Shown here: piece by piece, positions 8,332-16,906 of the stretch
Numbering within the stretch: position 1 is the stretch's first letter
Layout: each line of letters begins with the position of its first letter
Assembly (NCBI RefSeq): GCF_016862115.1
Contig: NZ_BOMI01000098.1
Coordinates: forward strand, 1 to 64,000
Length of the DNA stretch: 64,000 nt
Direction of reading: 5' to 3'
Source: Paractinoplanes deccanensis
GTDB taxonomy: Bacteria; Actinomycetota; Actinomycetes; Mycobacteriales; Micromonosporaceae
Position numbers and translations under genes: made by a program
The notes under the pieces: model-generated
Databases searched by the model: none
Told to the model about the DNA's origin: nothing
Seen by the model: the letters and a program-made list of their open reading frames with translations, nothing else

Positions 8332-8861
8332 CGTGTCGTCGCGGTGACCTGAGGCTCTTCCTCGGTGCTCAGTTCGGCGAGGCCCGCGGCGGCGTCGAGC
8401 TCGGCCAGCTCGGTCTCGTGGCCGTCGACCGGCGGCTTGAGGAAGACGAAGGTGCGGTAGGCCCAGAAGCGGAAGATCGTCGCGATCACGATGCCGAGCA
8501 GCGTGACGGCCATGAACTCGTACTTGTTGGTCTCTTCGGTGAGACCGAAGCCGTACTTGCCGATGGCGATGGCGCCGGACTGGATGACCATGCCGATCAG
8601 GTTGAACCCGAAGAACAGCGTGTACTCACGGCGCAGCGCCGTGCGCGTGTGGTGACGGTATGTCCAGTAGCGGTTGGCGAAATATGCCAGGGTGGTCGTG
8701 ATGACCGTGCCGACGACGCTGGCCTTGACCGCGCCGATCGGCAGCAGGGCCCAGGTGATGGCCATGTAGAGCAGCGTGTTACCGGCGCCGATGACACCGA
8801 AGGCGATGGCTTCGGGGGCTACACGGCGCAGGCGTGTCGTCAGCGAGCTGACTGAGGGCAT
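8328..8861 (-). CDS. GtrA family membrane protein
   Basis: This 177-residue protein has four membrane helices and the GtrA family core (FGVIGAGNTLLYMAITWAL at the start, NRYWTYRH between helices 2 and 3, and FWAYRTFVF near the end). GtrA proteins are proposed to move polyprenyl-phosphate-linked sugars across the membrane. A similar gene lies directly upstream at 8889-9446 and looks like a tandem paralog. The two overlap neither each other nor the next gene but are closely spaced (27 bp). The C-terminal 35 residues are acidic and not part of the domain. Confidence 0.88.
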   Translation of the reverse strand: MPSVSSLTTRLRRVAPEAIAFGVIGAGNTLLYMAITWALLPIGAVKASVVGTVITTTLAYFANRYWTYRHHTRTALRREYTLFFGFNLIGMVIQSGAIAIGKYGFGLTEETNKYEFMAVTLLGIVIATIFRFWAYRTFVFLKPPVDGHETELAELDAAAGLAELSTEEEPQVTATTR

Positions 8862-8867
8862 TGGGCA

Positions 8868-8873
8868 ACCTTA
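8868..8873 (-). promoter_or_regulatory. -10 box, leaderless GtrA gene
   Basis: On the minus strand TAAGGT ends 6 bases before the ATG at 8861. This would let the second GtrA gene be transcribed independently of its upstream paralog. Confidence 0.45.
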
Positions 8874-8888
8874 GCGGGAGAGTGGGCT

Positions 8889-9446
8889 TTACGCCGTGTC
8901 ACGGAGGGGGGAAGGTGGCGGCGTCACAGTAGCCGCACGTGGGTCCTGACGTTGTGGCGTGCCCGGCGGAGCCGCGGCCGGCGGTGCCGCTGAGGGGAAC
9001 ACGAACCGGCGGTACGACCAGAAGCGGAACAGCGTGCCGACGGCGGTGCCGACCAGCTGTCCCGAGATGTTGTCCGCGAGCTTGGTCTGGAAGATCGGCC
9101 ACACACTGCCGAGACCGTAATGGCTGATCGCCAGGCAGGCGAGCCCGATGCCCAGGCCGATGGCGTTGAGCACGAAGAACATCGTGTACTGCCGGGTGAT
9201 GTTGCTGTGGGCCGCGTGCCGCCAGGTCCAGAAGCGGTTGCCGGTGAACGCGACGGTGGTCGCCAGCACAGTCGAGATGGTCTTGGCGAACAGCGTTTCG
9301 ACGCCGGCCTGGAGCAGCACGTTGAAGATGGCCAGGTCGATGGCGAACGCGATGGTCCCCACCGTGCCGAACTTGCTCACCTCGCGGACGAGTGCCCGGA
9401 TCTTGGCGCGCAGGCCGGAGGGCTGCGTCGGCGAGATGTCGGGCAC
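8889..9446 (-). CDS. GtrA family membrane protein (tandem paralog)
   Basis: The 185-residue product again has four helices and the GtrA signature (FGTVGTIAFAIDLAIFNVLL; NRFWTWRH; FRFWSYRRFVFP). It aligns by eye with the downstream neighbour through the second and third helices (RQYTMFFVLNAIG versus RREYTLFFGFNLIG), supporting a tandem duplication. Its proposed role is in transfer of a lipid-linked sugar for cell-envelope modification. The C-terminal tail is Pro/Ala-rich. The gene starts with GTG and a leaderless-type promoter. Confidence 0.88.
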   Translation of the reverse strand: MPDISPTQPSGLRAKIRALVREVSKFGTVGTIAFAIDLAIFNVLLQAGVETLFAKTISTVLATTVAFTGNRFWTWRHAAHSNITRQYTMFFVLNAIGLGIGLACLAISHYGLGSVWPIFQTKLADNISGQLVGTAVGTLFRFWSYRRFVFPSAAPPAAAPPGTPQRQDPRAATVTPPPSPLRDTA

Positions 9447-9452
9447 GATCCG

Positions 9453-9458
9453 AGAGTA
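9453..9458 (-). promoter_or_regulatory. -10 box, leaderless upstream GtrA gene
   Basis: TACTCT on the minus strand ends 6 bases before the GTG at 9446. Confidence 0.45.
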
Positions 9459-9497
9459 CCGGGGGCCGTCACCTGCCGCTGTTTTCGTTTGCGAGTC

Positions 9498-10259
9498 TTA
9501 ACCGCCGGACCCGGCGTGGTGACGCTGCCGGTACGGAGGGTGCATGTCGCTGACCTCGGCGATCTCCGCCACCCGTCCGCGGCACTCGGCGCACCAGCCC
9601 AGGTGCAGGCGCATCCGGTTGCTGTCCCGCGGCGCGAGCCGCCCGCGCAGGTGCACGCCGAGGCGGTCGCCGGCCCAGCGGCACTCCGGGTGCTTGACCA
9701 CGCCGACGTGCTGCTGCAGGTAGAGGCTGCGCAGGCCCTCGCGGGCGCGGTGGGCCAGCACGGCCACGGCGTTCGGTGTCATGCCGAGCATGCCGGCCAC
9801 CTCGGCGGGGCTGTTGCCCTCGACGGCGGTCTGCCAGAGCACGTCGCGCCAGCGCTCCGGGAGTTGCCGGAACGCCGCCGCGGCGTACGCGCGCTCCAGC
9901 CGGTCCAGCGCCGGGTCGGTGTACGGCTGACCCTCGTCGTACCTGGTCAGGTCGTCGGTGAACTCGAGCCGGCGGTCGCGGCGTGCCCGGTGGTAGCAGA
10001 CGTGCCGCATGGTGGTGGCGAGGTAGGCGCGGAAGGCGACCAGCGGCCCGCGGCCGGCGCGCAGGGCGGCGAAGACCTTGGCGAACGTCTCGGCGACCAG
10101 GTCGTCGGCGTCGGCGGGGTCTCGAGTGAGGCCGTACGCCAGGTGCCGCGCCGCGGCATGGTGCCGCTCGTAGAGCGTGCCGTACGCCGCGGTGTCACCT
10201 GCGCGGACCGCCGACAGCAGTTCGGTGTCCGTGTCCGTGGCCCTGCCCGGGATGGTCAT
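9498..10259 (-). CDS. ECF-type sigma factor with C-terminal zinc-finger-like tail
   Basis: The ATG at 10259 is preceded by AGGAGG, so longer open frames upstream are not used; the product has 253 residues. Sigma region 2 (DPADADDLVAETFAKVF, then the Trp-poor FRAYLATTMRHVCYHRARRDRR) and region 4 (QLPERWRDVLWQTAVEGNS, PAEVAGMLGMTPNAVAVLAHRAREGL) are clear. Beyond region 4 there are about 75 more residues ending in HLGWCAEC (H219, C223, C226), the HxxxCxxC signature of anti-sigma zinc fingers (zf-HC2). Sigma factors with such a fused tail are known in actinobacteria, where the tail may restrain the sigma domains or sense redox state or metal. No separate anti-sigma gene is adjacent. Confidence 0.85.
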   Translation of the reverse strand: MTIPGRATDTDTELLSAVRAGDTAAYGTLYERHHAAARHLAYGLTRDPADADDLVAETFAKVFAALRAGRGPLVAFRAYLATTMRHVCYHRARRDRRLEFTDDLTRYDEGQPYTDPALDRLERAYAAAAFRQLPERWRDVLWQTAVEGNSPAEVAGMLGMTPNAVAVLAHRAREGLRSLYLQQHVGVVKHPECRWAGDRLGVHLRGRLAPRDSNRMRLHLGWCAECRGRVAEIAEVSDMHPPYRQRHHAGSGG

Positions 10260-10443
10260 TCCTGCCTCCTGCGGCGGGAGTAAGAGGAAAGCCCGATTAC
10301 CCAAGCTTAGGGTGTTAAGTCCGTTTTGCGAAAGTCGCCGATCGGCCGGGCGTGCCCCTGGCCGTTCCGGCAATGCTGCGCGGAACTGCGCTGTGCGGCG
10401 AAGAATCGATCGTCTGCAAGCAAAGTTGCCGAGGATTGTGCAG

Positions 10444-10452
10444 TTGTCCACA
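10444..10452 (+). promoter_or_regulatory. DnaA-box-like 9-mer
   Basis: TTGTCCACA is the exact consensus DnaA box of high-G+C actinobacteria. A single box does not make an origin; it could be a DnaA titration or regulatory site upstream of pckG, or chance. Confidence 0.4.
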
Positions 10453-10485
10453 GCATCTTCCGATGAACAGAACGTCCATCGGCTT

Positions 10486-10491
10486 TAGGCT
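10486..10491 (+). promoter_or_regulatory. Putative -10 box of pckG
   Basis: TAGGCT lies about 80 bases before the GTG at 10570 and would give a 5' leader of roughly 70 bases that includes the AAGGAG ribosome binding site. The DnaA-box-like site lies about 35 bases upstream of it, around the -45 position. Confidence 0.4.
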
Positions 10492-10569
10492 CTGGTAACT
10501 CCCCATGACCCGGCCGCTACCGGTCGAACTATCAGTGGTCCTGGTCAACGAAGACCGAAGGAGATCACC

Positions 10570-12369
10570 GTGCCCCCGACTTCTCATCCCCGGCTCCTCG
10601 CCTGGATCGACGAAGTGACCGCCCTGACCACCCCGGATCGCGTCGTCTGGTGCGACGGCTCCGAGGAGGAGTGGCGAGAACTCACCGACGCCCTGGTCGA
10701 ATCGGGCTCGCTCGTCCGCCTCGACCCCCAGAAGAAGCCCAACTCGTTCTGGGCGCGCACCGACCCCGGCGACGTCGCCCGCGTCGAGGAACGCACCTTC
10801 ATCTGCTCGGCCGACGAGGCCGACGCCGGCCCCACCAACAACTGGATGGCGCCGGCCGAGATGAAGGCGACCATGACCGAGCTCTACCGGGGCTGCATGC
10901 GCGGCCGGACGATGTACGTCGTCCCGTTCTGCATGGGCTCGCTGGACGCCCCGCGGCCCATGTTCGGCGTCGAGCTCACCGACAGCCCGTACGTCGTCGC
11001 GAGCATGCGCATCATGACCCGGATGGGGGCCGCGGTCCTGACGGCGATGGGCGACGACGCCGACTTCGTGCCCGCGCTGCACTCGGTCGGCGCCCCGCTG
11101 GAGCCGGGACAGGCCGACGTGCCGTGGCCGTGCAACGAGACCAAGTACATCTCGCACTTCCCGGAGACCCGCGAGATCTGGTCGTTCGGCTCCGGCTACG
11201 GCGGCAACTCGCTGCTCGGCAAGAAGTGCTACGCGCTGCGCATCGCCAGCGTGGCCGCGCGCGACGAGGGCTGGCTCGCCGAGCACATGCTGATCATGAA
11301 GCTGACCTCGCCGGAGGGGCAGGTCCGCTACGTCGCGGGCGCCTTCCCGTCGGCCTGCGGCAAGACCAACCTCGCCATGCTCGAGCCCACGCTGCCGGGC
11401 TGGAAGGTCGAGACCATCGGCGACGACATCGCCTGGATGCGGTTCGGCGAGGACGGCCGGCTCTGGGCCACCAACCCGGAGTTCGGGCTCTTCGGCGTCG
11501 CGCCCGGCACCGACTTCCACACCAACCCCAACGCGATGCGCACCCTGGCGCGGGGCAACTCGGTCTTCACCAACGTCGCCCTCACCGACGACGGCGACAT
11601 CTGGTGGGAGGGCATGGGCGAGCCGCCCGCCCACCTGACCGACTGGAAGAACCAGGACTGGACGCCCGGGTCGCCAACCCCGTCGAGCCACCCCAACAGC
11701 AGATTCTGTACGCCGATCGAGCAGTGCCCGATCCTCGCCGAGGAGTACCACGACCCGCGCGGCGTGCCGATCGACGCGATCCTGTTCGGCGGGCGCCGCC
11801 GCACCACCGTCCCGCTGGTCACCGAGGCCCGCGACTGGGTGCACGGCGTCTACCTGGGCGCGACGCTCTCCTCGGAGACCACCGCGGCCGCTGTCGGCCA
11901 GGTCGGCGTGGTGCGCCGCGACCCGATGGCGATGCTGCCGTTCATCGGCTACCACGCCGGCGACTACTTCCAGCACTGGATCGACATGGCCAAGGGCGCG
12001 TCCGGCGACGCCGCCAAGCTGCCCAAGGTGTTCTACGTCAACTGGTTCCGCCGCGGTGACGACGGCCGGTTCCTCTGGCCGGGCTTCGGCGAGAACAGCC
12101 GGGTCCTCAAGTGGATCGTCGACCGGCTCGACGGCAAGGGCGACGGCGTCGAGACCCCGATCGGCCACGTGCCCACCCCCGAGGCCCTCGACCTGACCGG
12201 CCTCGACCTCGACGAGGCCGACGTGGCAGCCGTCCTGCGCGTCGACCGCGACGAGTGGCTGGCCGAGATTCCCCAGGTCACCGAGTGGTTCACCAAGTTC
12301 GGCGACAAGCTCCCCGCCGTCCTCTGGGCCGAGCTCGACGCCCTGCGAGCCCGCCTGGCCGACGCCTGA
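10570..12369 (+). CDS. pckG: Phosphoenolpyruvate carboxykinase (GTP)
   Basis: The full-length 599-residue enzyme converts oxaloacetate and GTP to phosphoenolpyruvate, GDP and CO2, linking the citric acid cycle to gluconeogenesis. The GTP-type family is shown by the kinase loop with its reactive Cys ([15 protein letters not shown], about residues 256-270), the substrate/metal segments ([27 protein letters not shown]) and the guanine-binding region ([20 protein letters not shown]). It starts with GTG preceded by AAGGAG at good spacing. GlpX at 19408-20451, another gluconeogenic enzyme, lies 7 kb away. Confidence 0.98.
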   Translation: MPPTSHPRLLAWIDEVTALTTPDRVVWCDGSEEEWRELTDALVESGSLVRLDPQKKPNSFWARTDPGDVARVEERTFICSADEADAGPTNNWMAPAEMKATMTELYRGCMRGRTMYVVPFCMGSLDAPRPMFGVELTDSPYVVASMRIMTRMGAAVLTAMGDDADFVPALHSVGAPLEPGQADVPWPCNETKYISHFPETREIWSFGSGYGGNSLLGKKCYALRIASVAARDEGWLAEHMLIMKLTSPEGQVRYVAGAFPSACGKTNLAMLEPTLPGWKVETIGDDIAWMRFGEDGRLWATNPEFGLFGVAPGTDFHTNPNAMRTLARGNSVFTNVALTDDGDIWWEGMGEPPAHLTDWKNQDWTPGSPTPSSHPNSRFCTPIEQCPILAEEYHDPRGVPIDAILFGGRRRTTVPLVTEARDWVHGVYLGATLSSETTAAAVGQVGVVRRDPMAMLPFIGYHAGDYFQHWIDMAKGASGDAAKLPKVFYVNWFRRGDDGRFLWPGFGENSRVLKWIVDRLDGKGDGVETPIGHVPTPEALDLTGLDLDEADVAAVLRVDRDEWLAEIPQVTEWFTKFGDKLPAVLWAELDALRARLADA

Positions 12370-12373
12370 GGTC

Positions 12374-12379
12374 CATAGT
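12374..12379 (+). promoter_or_regulatory. -10 box, leaderless oxidoreductase gene
   Basis: CATAGT (A at position 2, T at position 6 of the -10 pattern) ends 6 bases before the GTG at 12386. Confidence 0.4.
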
Positions 12380-12385
12380 GGCCGA

Positions 12386-13510
12386 GTGAGAACCTACGAC
12401 CTCGTGGTGGCCGGCGCCGGTCCGGCCGGCGCCGCCGCCGCGATCGCCGCCCGCCGGGCGGGCGCCGACGTGCTCCTGCTCGACCGGGCCGGCTTCCCGC
12501 GGGACAAGCCGTGCGGCGACGGCATCGCTGCCGAGGCCGTCGCCGTGCTCGAATCCCTGGGCGTGACCGGCGTGACCGATGGTTACCCGGCTATCGATCG
12601 TTTGCGCCTGGTGGGACCGGACGGCGCGGCGGTGGCCCGGCAGCTGCCCAGACCGGCGCACACCGTGCCCCGGCTGGTCTTCGACGAGCGGCTGGTCCGG
12701 GCGGCGGTCGCGGCCGGTGCCGAGTTGCGGCGTCATGCCGTGCGCCGGGTGAGCGATCGCGGCGACGGGGTGGTGATCGACGATGTCGCGCGGGCACGCG
12801 TGCTGATCGGGGCCGACGGTGCGGGCTCGGTGGTGCGGCGGCAGCTCGGTCATCCGGTCAACCCGCCGGGACATCTCGCCGTGGCGATCCGGGGCTACGC
12901 GCCGACCGGCAACACGAGCGAGCAGGTCATCGTCACCACTCGGCAGCGCTGGCCCGCGTACGCCTGGGAGTTCCCGATCGGCGACGGCACCGCCAACGTC
13001 GGCTACGGGGAGGTGCTGCGCGGCGAGGCGCTCACGAAGGCGTACCTCCTGGAAAGGATGCGGGATCTCCTGGCCGGCGCCGAACCGGCCGGCGTGCGCG
13101 GGCACCACCTGCCGCTGTCGACCCGGCGGCCGCGGCCGGGACGCGGGCGCGTGCTGCTCGCCGGCGACGCCCTCTCGCTGATCAACCCGTTCACCGGGGA
13201 GGGGATCTTCTACGCGGTGCTCTCCGGCTCGCTCGCGGGCGCCGCGGCCGCGGCCGGACCGGAGGGGGTGGCCGAGCGCTATCGCGACGCGCTGCGCGGG
13301 CGACTCGGGCGGCATCTGCGGCACTCGGGCTTCGCGGCGTGGCTCAGCCGCCGGCCGCGCGTGGTCGACGCCGCGGTGGACGCCGCTGCCCGAGATGGTG
13401 ATGTTTTCGACCGGATGGTGGAGTTGGGCCTGGGTGACGGCGTTTTCGACCTTCGCACGATCGGGCGCATCTCCCTGCGGTTGGGTCACCGGCGCCCGGC
13501 CCACCCTTGA
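12386..13510 (+). CDS. Geranylgeranyl reductase family FAD-dependent oxidoreductase
   Basis: The 374-residue flavoprotein has an N-terminal FAD-binding fold (VAGAGPAGAAAAIAARRAG, residues about 6-24), the family motif FPRDKPCGDGI, an NADP/FAD-loop aspartate (VLIGADGAGSVVRR) and the second FAD motif GDALSLINPFTGEGI. This set marks the geranylgeranyl reductase / digeranylgeranylglycerophospholipid reductase family, which saturates isoprenoid chains. In actinobacteria the likely targets are menaquinone or polyprenol side chains. The next gene encodes a cis-prenyl transferase, which fits a role in isoprenoid metabolism. The exact substrate is not deducible. Confidence 0.88.
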   Translation: MRTYDLVVAGAGPAGAAAAIAARRAGADVLLLDRAGFPRDKPCGDGIAAEAVAVLESLGVTGVTDGYPAIDRLRLVGPDGAAVARQLPRPAHTVPRLVFDERLVRAAVAAGAELRRHAVRRVSDRGDGVVIDDVARARVLIGADGAGSVVRRQLGHPVNPPGHLAVAIRGYAPTGNTSEQVIVTTRQRWPAYAWEFPIGDGTANVGYGEVLRGEALTKAYLLERMRDLLAGAEPAGVRGHHLPLSTRRPRPGRGRVLLAGDALSLINPFTGEGIFYAVLSGSLAGAAAAAGPEGVAERYRDALRGRLGRHLRHSGFAAWLSRRPRVVDAAVDAAARDGDVFDRMVELGLGDGVFDLRTIGRISLRLGHRRPAHP

Positions 13511-13528
13511 GTCGCTACCGGGGCGGGC

Positions 13529-13534
13529 TAGGGT
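13529..13534 (+). promoter_or_regulatory. -10 box, leaderless uppS-like gene
   Basis: TAGGGT ends 8 bases before the ATG at 13543, with no ribosome binding site between them, and supports 13543 rather than the in-frame start at 13507. Confidence 0.5.
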
Positions 13535-13542
13535 TTGATGCG

Positions 13543-14325
13543 ATGAGTCTGCGGTCCCTGATCTCCACTCCGTTCTACCGTGTGTACGAGCGGCGGCTGG
13601 CCGGCAAGCTGGCCGGCAAACCCGTGCCCCAGCACGTCGGCGTCATGTGCGACGGCAACCGCCGGTGGGCCCGTGAGATGGGGTTCGTCGACCCCAACGA
13701 CGGCCACCGGGTCGGCGCGGCCCGCGTCAAGGAGCTGCTGACCTGGTGCGACCAGGCCGGCATCAAGCACGTCACGCTCTACCTGCTGGCCACCGACAAC
13801 CTGCGCCGCCCGGCCGCCGAGCTCGACCCGCTGCTCCAGATCATCGAGGACCTCGCGACCGAGCTGGCCGAGGACGGTAACCCGTGGCGGCTGCGCATCG
13901 TGGGCGCGCTCGACGTGCTGCCGGCGTCGACGGCCGCCACGCTCAAGGCCGCTCAGGAGAAGACCCGCGACCGCACGGTCGGCGTCGAGGTCAACATGGC
14001 GGTCGGATACGGCGGCCGGCGCGAGATCGCCGACGCGGTGCGCTCGCTGCTGCACGAGCAGGCCGCCGCCGGTCGCACGATCGAGGAGATGGCCGAGATC
14101 CTCGACGTCGAGCACATCGCGGAGCACCTCTACACCCGCGGCCAGCCCGATCCCGACCTGGTCATCCGCACCAGCGGCGAGCAGCGGCTCTCCGGCTTCC
14201 TGCTGTGGCAGTCGGCGCACTCGGAGTTCTACTTCCACGACGCCAACTGGCCCGACTTCCGCCGGATCGACTTCCTCCGGGCGCTGCGGTCGTACGGCAA
14301 CCGGCAGCGCCGCTTCGGCGCCTGA
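13543..14325 (+). CDS. uppS: Isoprenyl transferase (cis-prenyl diphosphate synthase)
   Basis: The 260-residue enzyme condenses isopentenyl diphosphate onto an allylic diphosphate with cis geometry, making the carrier lipid precursor for cell-wall synthesis. The family's catalytic segment (MCDGNRRWA, here with Cys in place of the more usual Met-Asp-Gly) and the C-terminal signature (RTSGEQRLSGFLLWQSAHSE) are intact. Actinobacteria often carry two such enzymes, a short-chain Z-farnesyl synthase and a decaprenyl synthase; which of the two this is cannot be told here. The leaderless promoter and comparison with the family length favour the ATG at 13543. Confidence 0.93.
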   Translation: MSLRSLISTPFYRVYERRLAGKLAGKPVPQHVGVMCDGNRRWAREMGFVDPNDGHRVGAARVKELLTWCDQAGIKHVTLYLLATDNLRRPAAELDPLLQIIEDLATELAEDGNPWRLRIVGALDVLPASTAATLKAAQEKTRDRTVGVEVNMAVGYGGRREIADAVRSLLHEQAAAGRTIEEMAEILDVEHIAEHLYTRGQPDPDLVIRTSGEQRLSGFLLWQSAHSEFYFHDANWPDFRRIDFLRALRSYGNRQRRFGA

Positions 14326-14332
14326 CCCGCCC

Positions 14333-15139
14333 TCAGAAGCGGCGAAGGCCCTCGGTCAGGAACTCGGCGACCGCGTCGGGCGACTCGAGCGTGAGGTCGG
14401 CGGCGCTGGAGACCTCGGCGCCGGTCTCGGGGTTGGCCACGGCCACCGCGACGCCGACGAAGGACGGGTCGACCGCCTCGCGGGCGCGCAGCGCGTCGAA
14501 CGCCTTGATGTCGGACATGTCGTCGCCGAAATACCACGCGCAGCCGGCGTTGCGGACGCCCTCGGTGATGACCATGCCCTTGTCCTGGTCGACCGGCGGC
14601 TTGAGCTCGACGACCATGCGGCCGCCCTGCACCCGCAGGCCCTGGCGCTCGGCCTGCTCGTGGCCCCAGCGCTCGACGGCCGCCGCGTGCTGCGGGGCCG
14701 TGCGGTAGTGCAGGGCGACGGAGAGGCGCTTGTATTCGACCAGAACGTCGCCGGGCAGCTCGGTCCTGGCCCGCTCGGCCAGCTCGGCCATGGCGGGCAC
14801 CCAGGGCAGCGCGGCCGGCTCGGTGACGACCTCGCCCTCGTGCCACACCTCGAGCCCGTAGAGACCGTAGAGGTCGACCCGCTCGAGCGCCGAGAACCGG
14901 GACCGCAGGAAGCTGACCGGCCGGGCCGAGACGATGGCGACCCGCTGCACGACCGTCGCGAGCTTCTCGAGGACGCCCGGCACGGACGGCGCCGGCTGTG
15001 AGGCGTCCGGATCGTCGGTGACCGGCGAGAGAACGCCGTCGAAGTCGAAGAAGAACGTTGTCTGCGGGCCGTGCTCTGCGGTGAAAGCCCAGGCGTCGGC
15101 GATGCTCAGCGGATGGTTCGGACGCGGAGTCTGTGCCAC
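14333..15139 (-). CDS. otsB: Trehalose-6-phosphate phosphatase
   Basis: This 268-residue HAD-superfamily phosphatase removes phosphate from trehalose 6-phosphate. The nucleophile motif FFFDFDGVLSP (about residues 30-40), the motif II region VSARPVSFL and the C-terminal metal-binding motif WYFGDDMSDIKAF (GDDxxD) are present, and the segment KPPVDQDKGMVI matches the family's Lys motif. The gene converges on uppS with only 7 bp between the two stops. No trehalose-phosphate synthase (OtsA) is next to it. Confidence 0.92.
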   Translation of the reverse strand: MAQTPRPNHPLSIADAWAFTAEHGPQTTFFFDFDGVLSPVTDDPDASQPAPSVPGVLEKLATVVQRVAIVSARPVSFLRSRFSALERVDLYGLYGLEVWHEGEVVTEPAALPWVPAMAELAERARTELPGDVLVEYKRLSVALHYRTAPQHAAAVERWGHEQAERQGLRVQGGRMVVELKPPVDQDKGMVITEGVRNAGCAWYFGDDMSDIKAFDALRAREAVDPSFVGVAVAVANPETGAEVSSAADLTLESPDAVAEFLTEGLRRF

Positions 15140-15145
15140 GAGGTC

Positions 15146-15151
15146 AGATTA
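15146..15151 (-). promoter_or_regulatory. -10 box, leaderless otsB
   Basis: On the minus strand TAATCT ends 6 bases before the GTG at 15139. Confidence 0.5.
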
Positions 15152-15254
15152 CCCGCAGCCGGTGGGGATTCATGCGTGGTCGATCGGGCGAGAGTTGAGC
15201 GTCACCCGTTTTCGCCTACTACCGCGTACGGCTGATGACCGCTAGCGTTTGAGT

Positions 15255-15392
15255 CATGGCACGGGGTCATCCCGAGCCAGCCGGCCGGCCCGGACCTGCG
15301 ACAAGTGCGCCACGGGGCCCGCAATCCGTCCCCGTGCATGAGATCGGGCGCCGGAGGTGGCGGACCGCGGGCGTACCGGGTTGCACGCCCGC
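15255..15392 (+). promoter_or_regulatory. Structured 5' leader of the PhoH gene
   Basis: A -10 box (TAGCGT, 15243-15248) predicts transcription start near 15255, exactly where a long stem begins: 15255-15266 (CATGGCACGGGG) pairs with 15330-15340 (CCCCGTGCATG) over 11 base pairs with one bulged G. It encloses about 63 bases that can form further hairpins (for example TGCG/CGCA around 15306-15323). A second hairpin, GCGGGCGT at 15367-15374 with ACGCCCGC at 15385-15392, stands right before the GGAG of the ribosome binding site. The arrangement looks like a regulatory leader. I do not recognise a known riboswitch class. Confidence 0.45.
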
Positions 15393-15404
15393 TGGAGCAG
15401 GCCT

Positions 15405-16784
15405 GTGACATCACGCCGATCTGACGCCGACGTCGCTACTACATCCCCGCGCGACGCGGCCGCCAAAGTCTCCGGAACCATGCAACCGGCCCGTCAGGGC
15501 CGTGTTTTCGTTCTGGACACCTCGGTCCTGCTGTCCGACCCGGCGGCGTTCCGCCGGTTCTCCGATCACGAGGTGGTCATCCCCCTCGTCGTCATCTCCG
15601 AGTTGGAGGGAAAACGCCACCATCCCGAGCTGGGCTGGTTCGCGCGGCAGTCCCTGCGCCTGCTGGACGAGCTGCGCATCAAGTTCGGCCGGCTCGACGA
15701 GCCGGTGCTCTGCAACGACGAGGGCGGCACGCTGCGGGTCGAGCTCAACCACGCCGACCAGAGCGTCCTGCCGCACGGCTTCCGCAACGACTCCAACGAC
15801 ACCCGGATCCTCTCCGTGGCGCTGGGGCTGGCCGCCGAGGGCCGCGAGGTCACCCTCGTCAGCAAGGACATGCCGCTGCGGGTCAAGGCCGCCTCGGTCG
15901 GCCTGACCGCCGACGAGTACAGGCACGGCCAGGCCAGCGACCCCACGTGGACGGGCATGGCCGACCTGAAGCTCGGCGAGGAGGAGGTGAACGCGCTCTA
16001 CAGCGGCGAGGAGCTGGAGCTCGAGGAGACCGAGCACCTTCCCTGCCACACCGGCTTGGTGATCCACTCGCCCCGGGGGTCGGCCCTGGGCAGGGTCAAC
16101 CCCGACAAGACGGTACGGCTGGTGCGCGGCGACCGGGAGGCGTTCGGCATCCGTGGCCGCTCGGCCGAGCAGCGGGTGGCGCTCGACCTGCTGCTCGACG
16201 AGTCGATCGGCATCGTGTCGCTGGGCGGCCGGGCCGGCACCGGCAAGTCGGCGCTGGCGCTCTGCGCGGGCCTCGAGGCCACGATGGAGCGCAACCGCCA
16301 CAAGAAGGTCATCGTGTTCCGCCCGCTCTACGCGGTCGGCGGCCAGGAGCTCGGCTACCTGCCGGGCACCGAGAACGAGAAGATGTCGCCCTGGGCGCAG
16401 GCCGTCTTCGACACACTCGGCGCCGTCGCGCACGCCAACGTGGTCGAGGAGGTCATGGCCCGCGGCATGCTCGAGGTGCTGCCGCTGACCCACATCCGCG
16501 GCCGGAGTCTGCACGACGCCTTCGTGATCGTGGACGAGGCCCAGTCGCTCGAGCGCAACGTGCTGCTGACCGTGCTCTCCCGCATCGGGCAGGGCTCGCG
16601 GGTGGTGCTGACCCACGACGTGGCTCAGCGCGACAACCTGCGGGTGGGCCGGCACGACGGCGTCACGGCCGTGATCGAGGCGCTGAAGGGTCACCCGATC
16701 TTCGCCCACGTGACGCTGACCCGTTCGGAGCGCTCGCCCATCGCGGAGGTCGTCACCGACCTGCTGGAGGAGATTCCACTTTGA
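15405..16784 (+). CDS. phoH: PhoH-family ATPase with N-terminal PIN domain
   Basis: The 459-residue protein joins a PIN RNase domain (about residues 30-170; FVLDTSVLL with Asp38 as first metal ligand, [10 protein letters not shown], and [11 protein letters not shown]) to a PhoH ATPase domain (Walker [13 protein letters not shown] near residue 274, Walker [11 protein letters not shown] near residue 375). This PhoH2-type fusion is known in mycobacteria as an ATP-dependent RNA-unwinding and cutting enzyme. The start at GTG 15405 has GGAGCAGG upstream; the frame is open further up, but that region is the structured leader. ATG 15480 would remove a poorly conserved arm and is a second possibility. 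Confidence 0.92.
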   Translation: MTSRRSDADVATTSPRDAAAKVSGTMQPARQGRVFVLDTSVLLSDPAAFRRFSDHEVVIPLVVISELEGKRHHPELGWFARQSLRLLDELRIKFGRLDEPVLCNDEGGTLRVELNHADQSVLPHGFRNDSNDTRILSVALGLAAEGREVTLVSKDMPLRVKAASVGLTADEYRHGQASDPTWTGMADLKLGEEEVNALYSGEELELEETEHLPCHTGLVIHSPRGSALGRVNPDKTVRLVRGDREAFGIRGRSAEQRVALDLLLDESIGIVSLGGRAGTGKSALALCAGLEATMERNRHKKVIVFRPLYAVGGQELGYLPGTENEKMSPWAQAVFDTLGAVAHANVVEEVMARGMLEVLPLTHIRGRSLHDAFVIVDEAQSLERNVLLTVLSRIGQGSRVVLTHDVAQRDNLRVGRHDGVTAVIEALKGHPIFAHVTLTRSERSPIAEVVTDLLEEIPL

Positions 16785-16875
16785 GTGATCGCTACACTCC
16801 GTAAGGTGACAATGGTGTCCCCTTCGGAGTGACGCGATTTCTGCGCTCTTTCACCCGATTTGAGCGTGAAATTGG

Positions 16876-16891
16876 AGTGAGCAAAGTCACA
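16876..16891. promoter_or_regulatory. CRP-like binding site
   Basis: AGTGAGCAAAGTCACA contains the exact core GTGA-N6-TCAC of the cAMP receptor protein family. In mycobacteria the CRP homolog controls a cell-wall hydrolase gene (rpfA) through such a site, and here the site lies upstream of a secreted cell-wall lytic gene. Confidence 0.55.
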
Positions 16892-16906
16892 TCAGCGCTC
16901 TGATGT
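16889..16906. promoter_or_regulatory. Perfect dyad overlapping the CRP-like site
   Basis: ACATCAG-CGCT-CTGATGT has two 7-base arms and a 4-base centre. It shares its first three bases with the CRP-like site, so it could be a second operator or a hairpin. Confidence 0.4.

Larger units (their letters stand above)
10260..10569. other. Divergent control region between sigma gene and pckG
   Basis: These 310 bases hold the ribosome binding site of the sigma gene on the left, a DnaA-box-like 9-mer at 10444, a -10 box for pckG at 10486 and the pckG ribosome binding site (AAGGAG) just before 10570. No gene is apparent. Confidence 0.6.
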
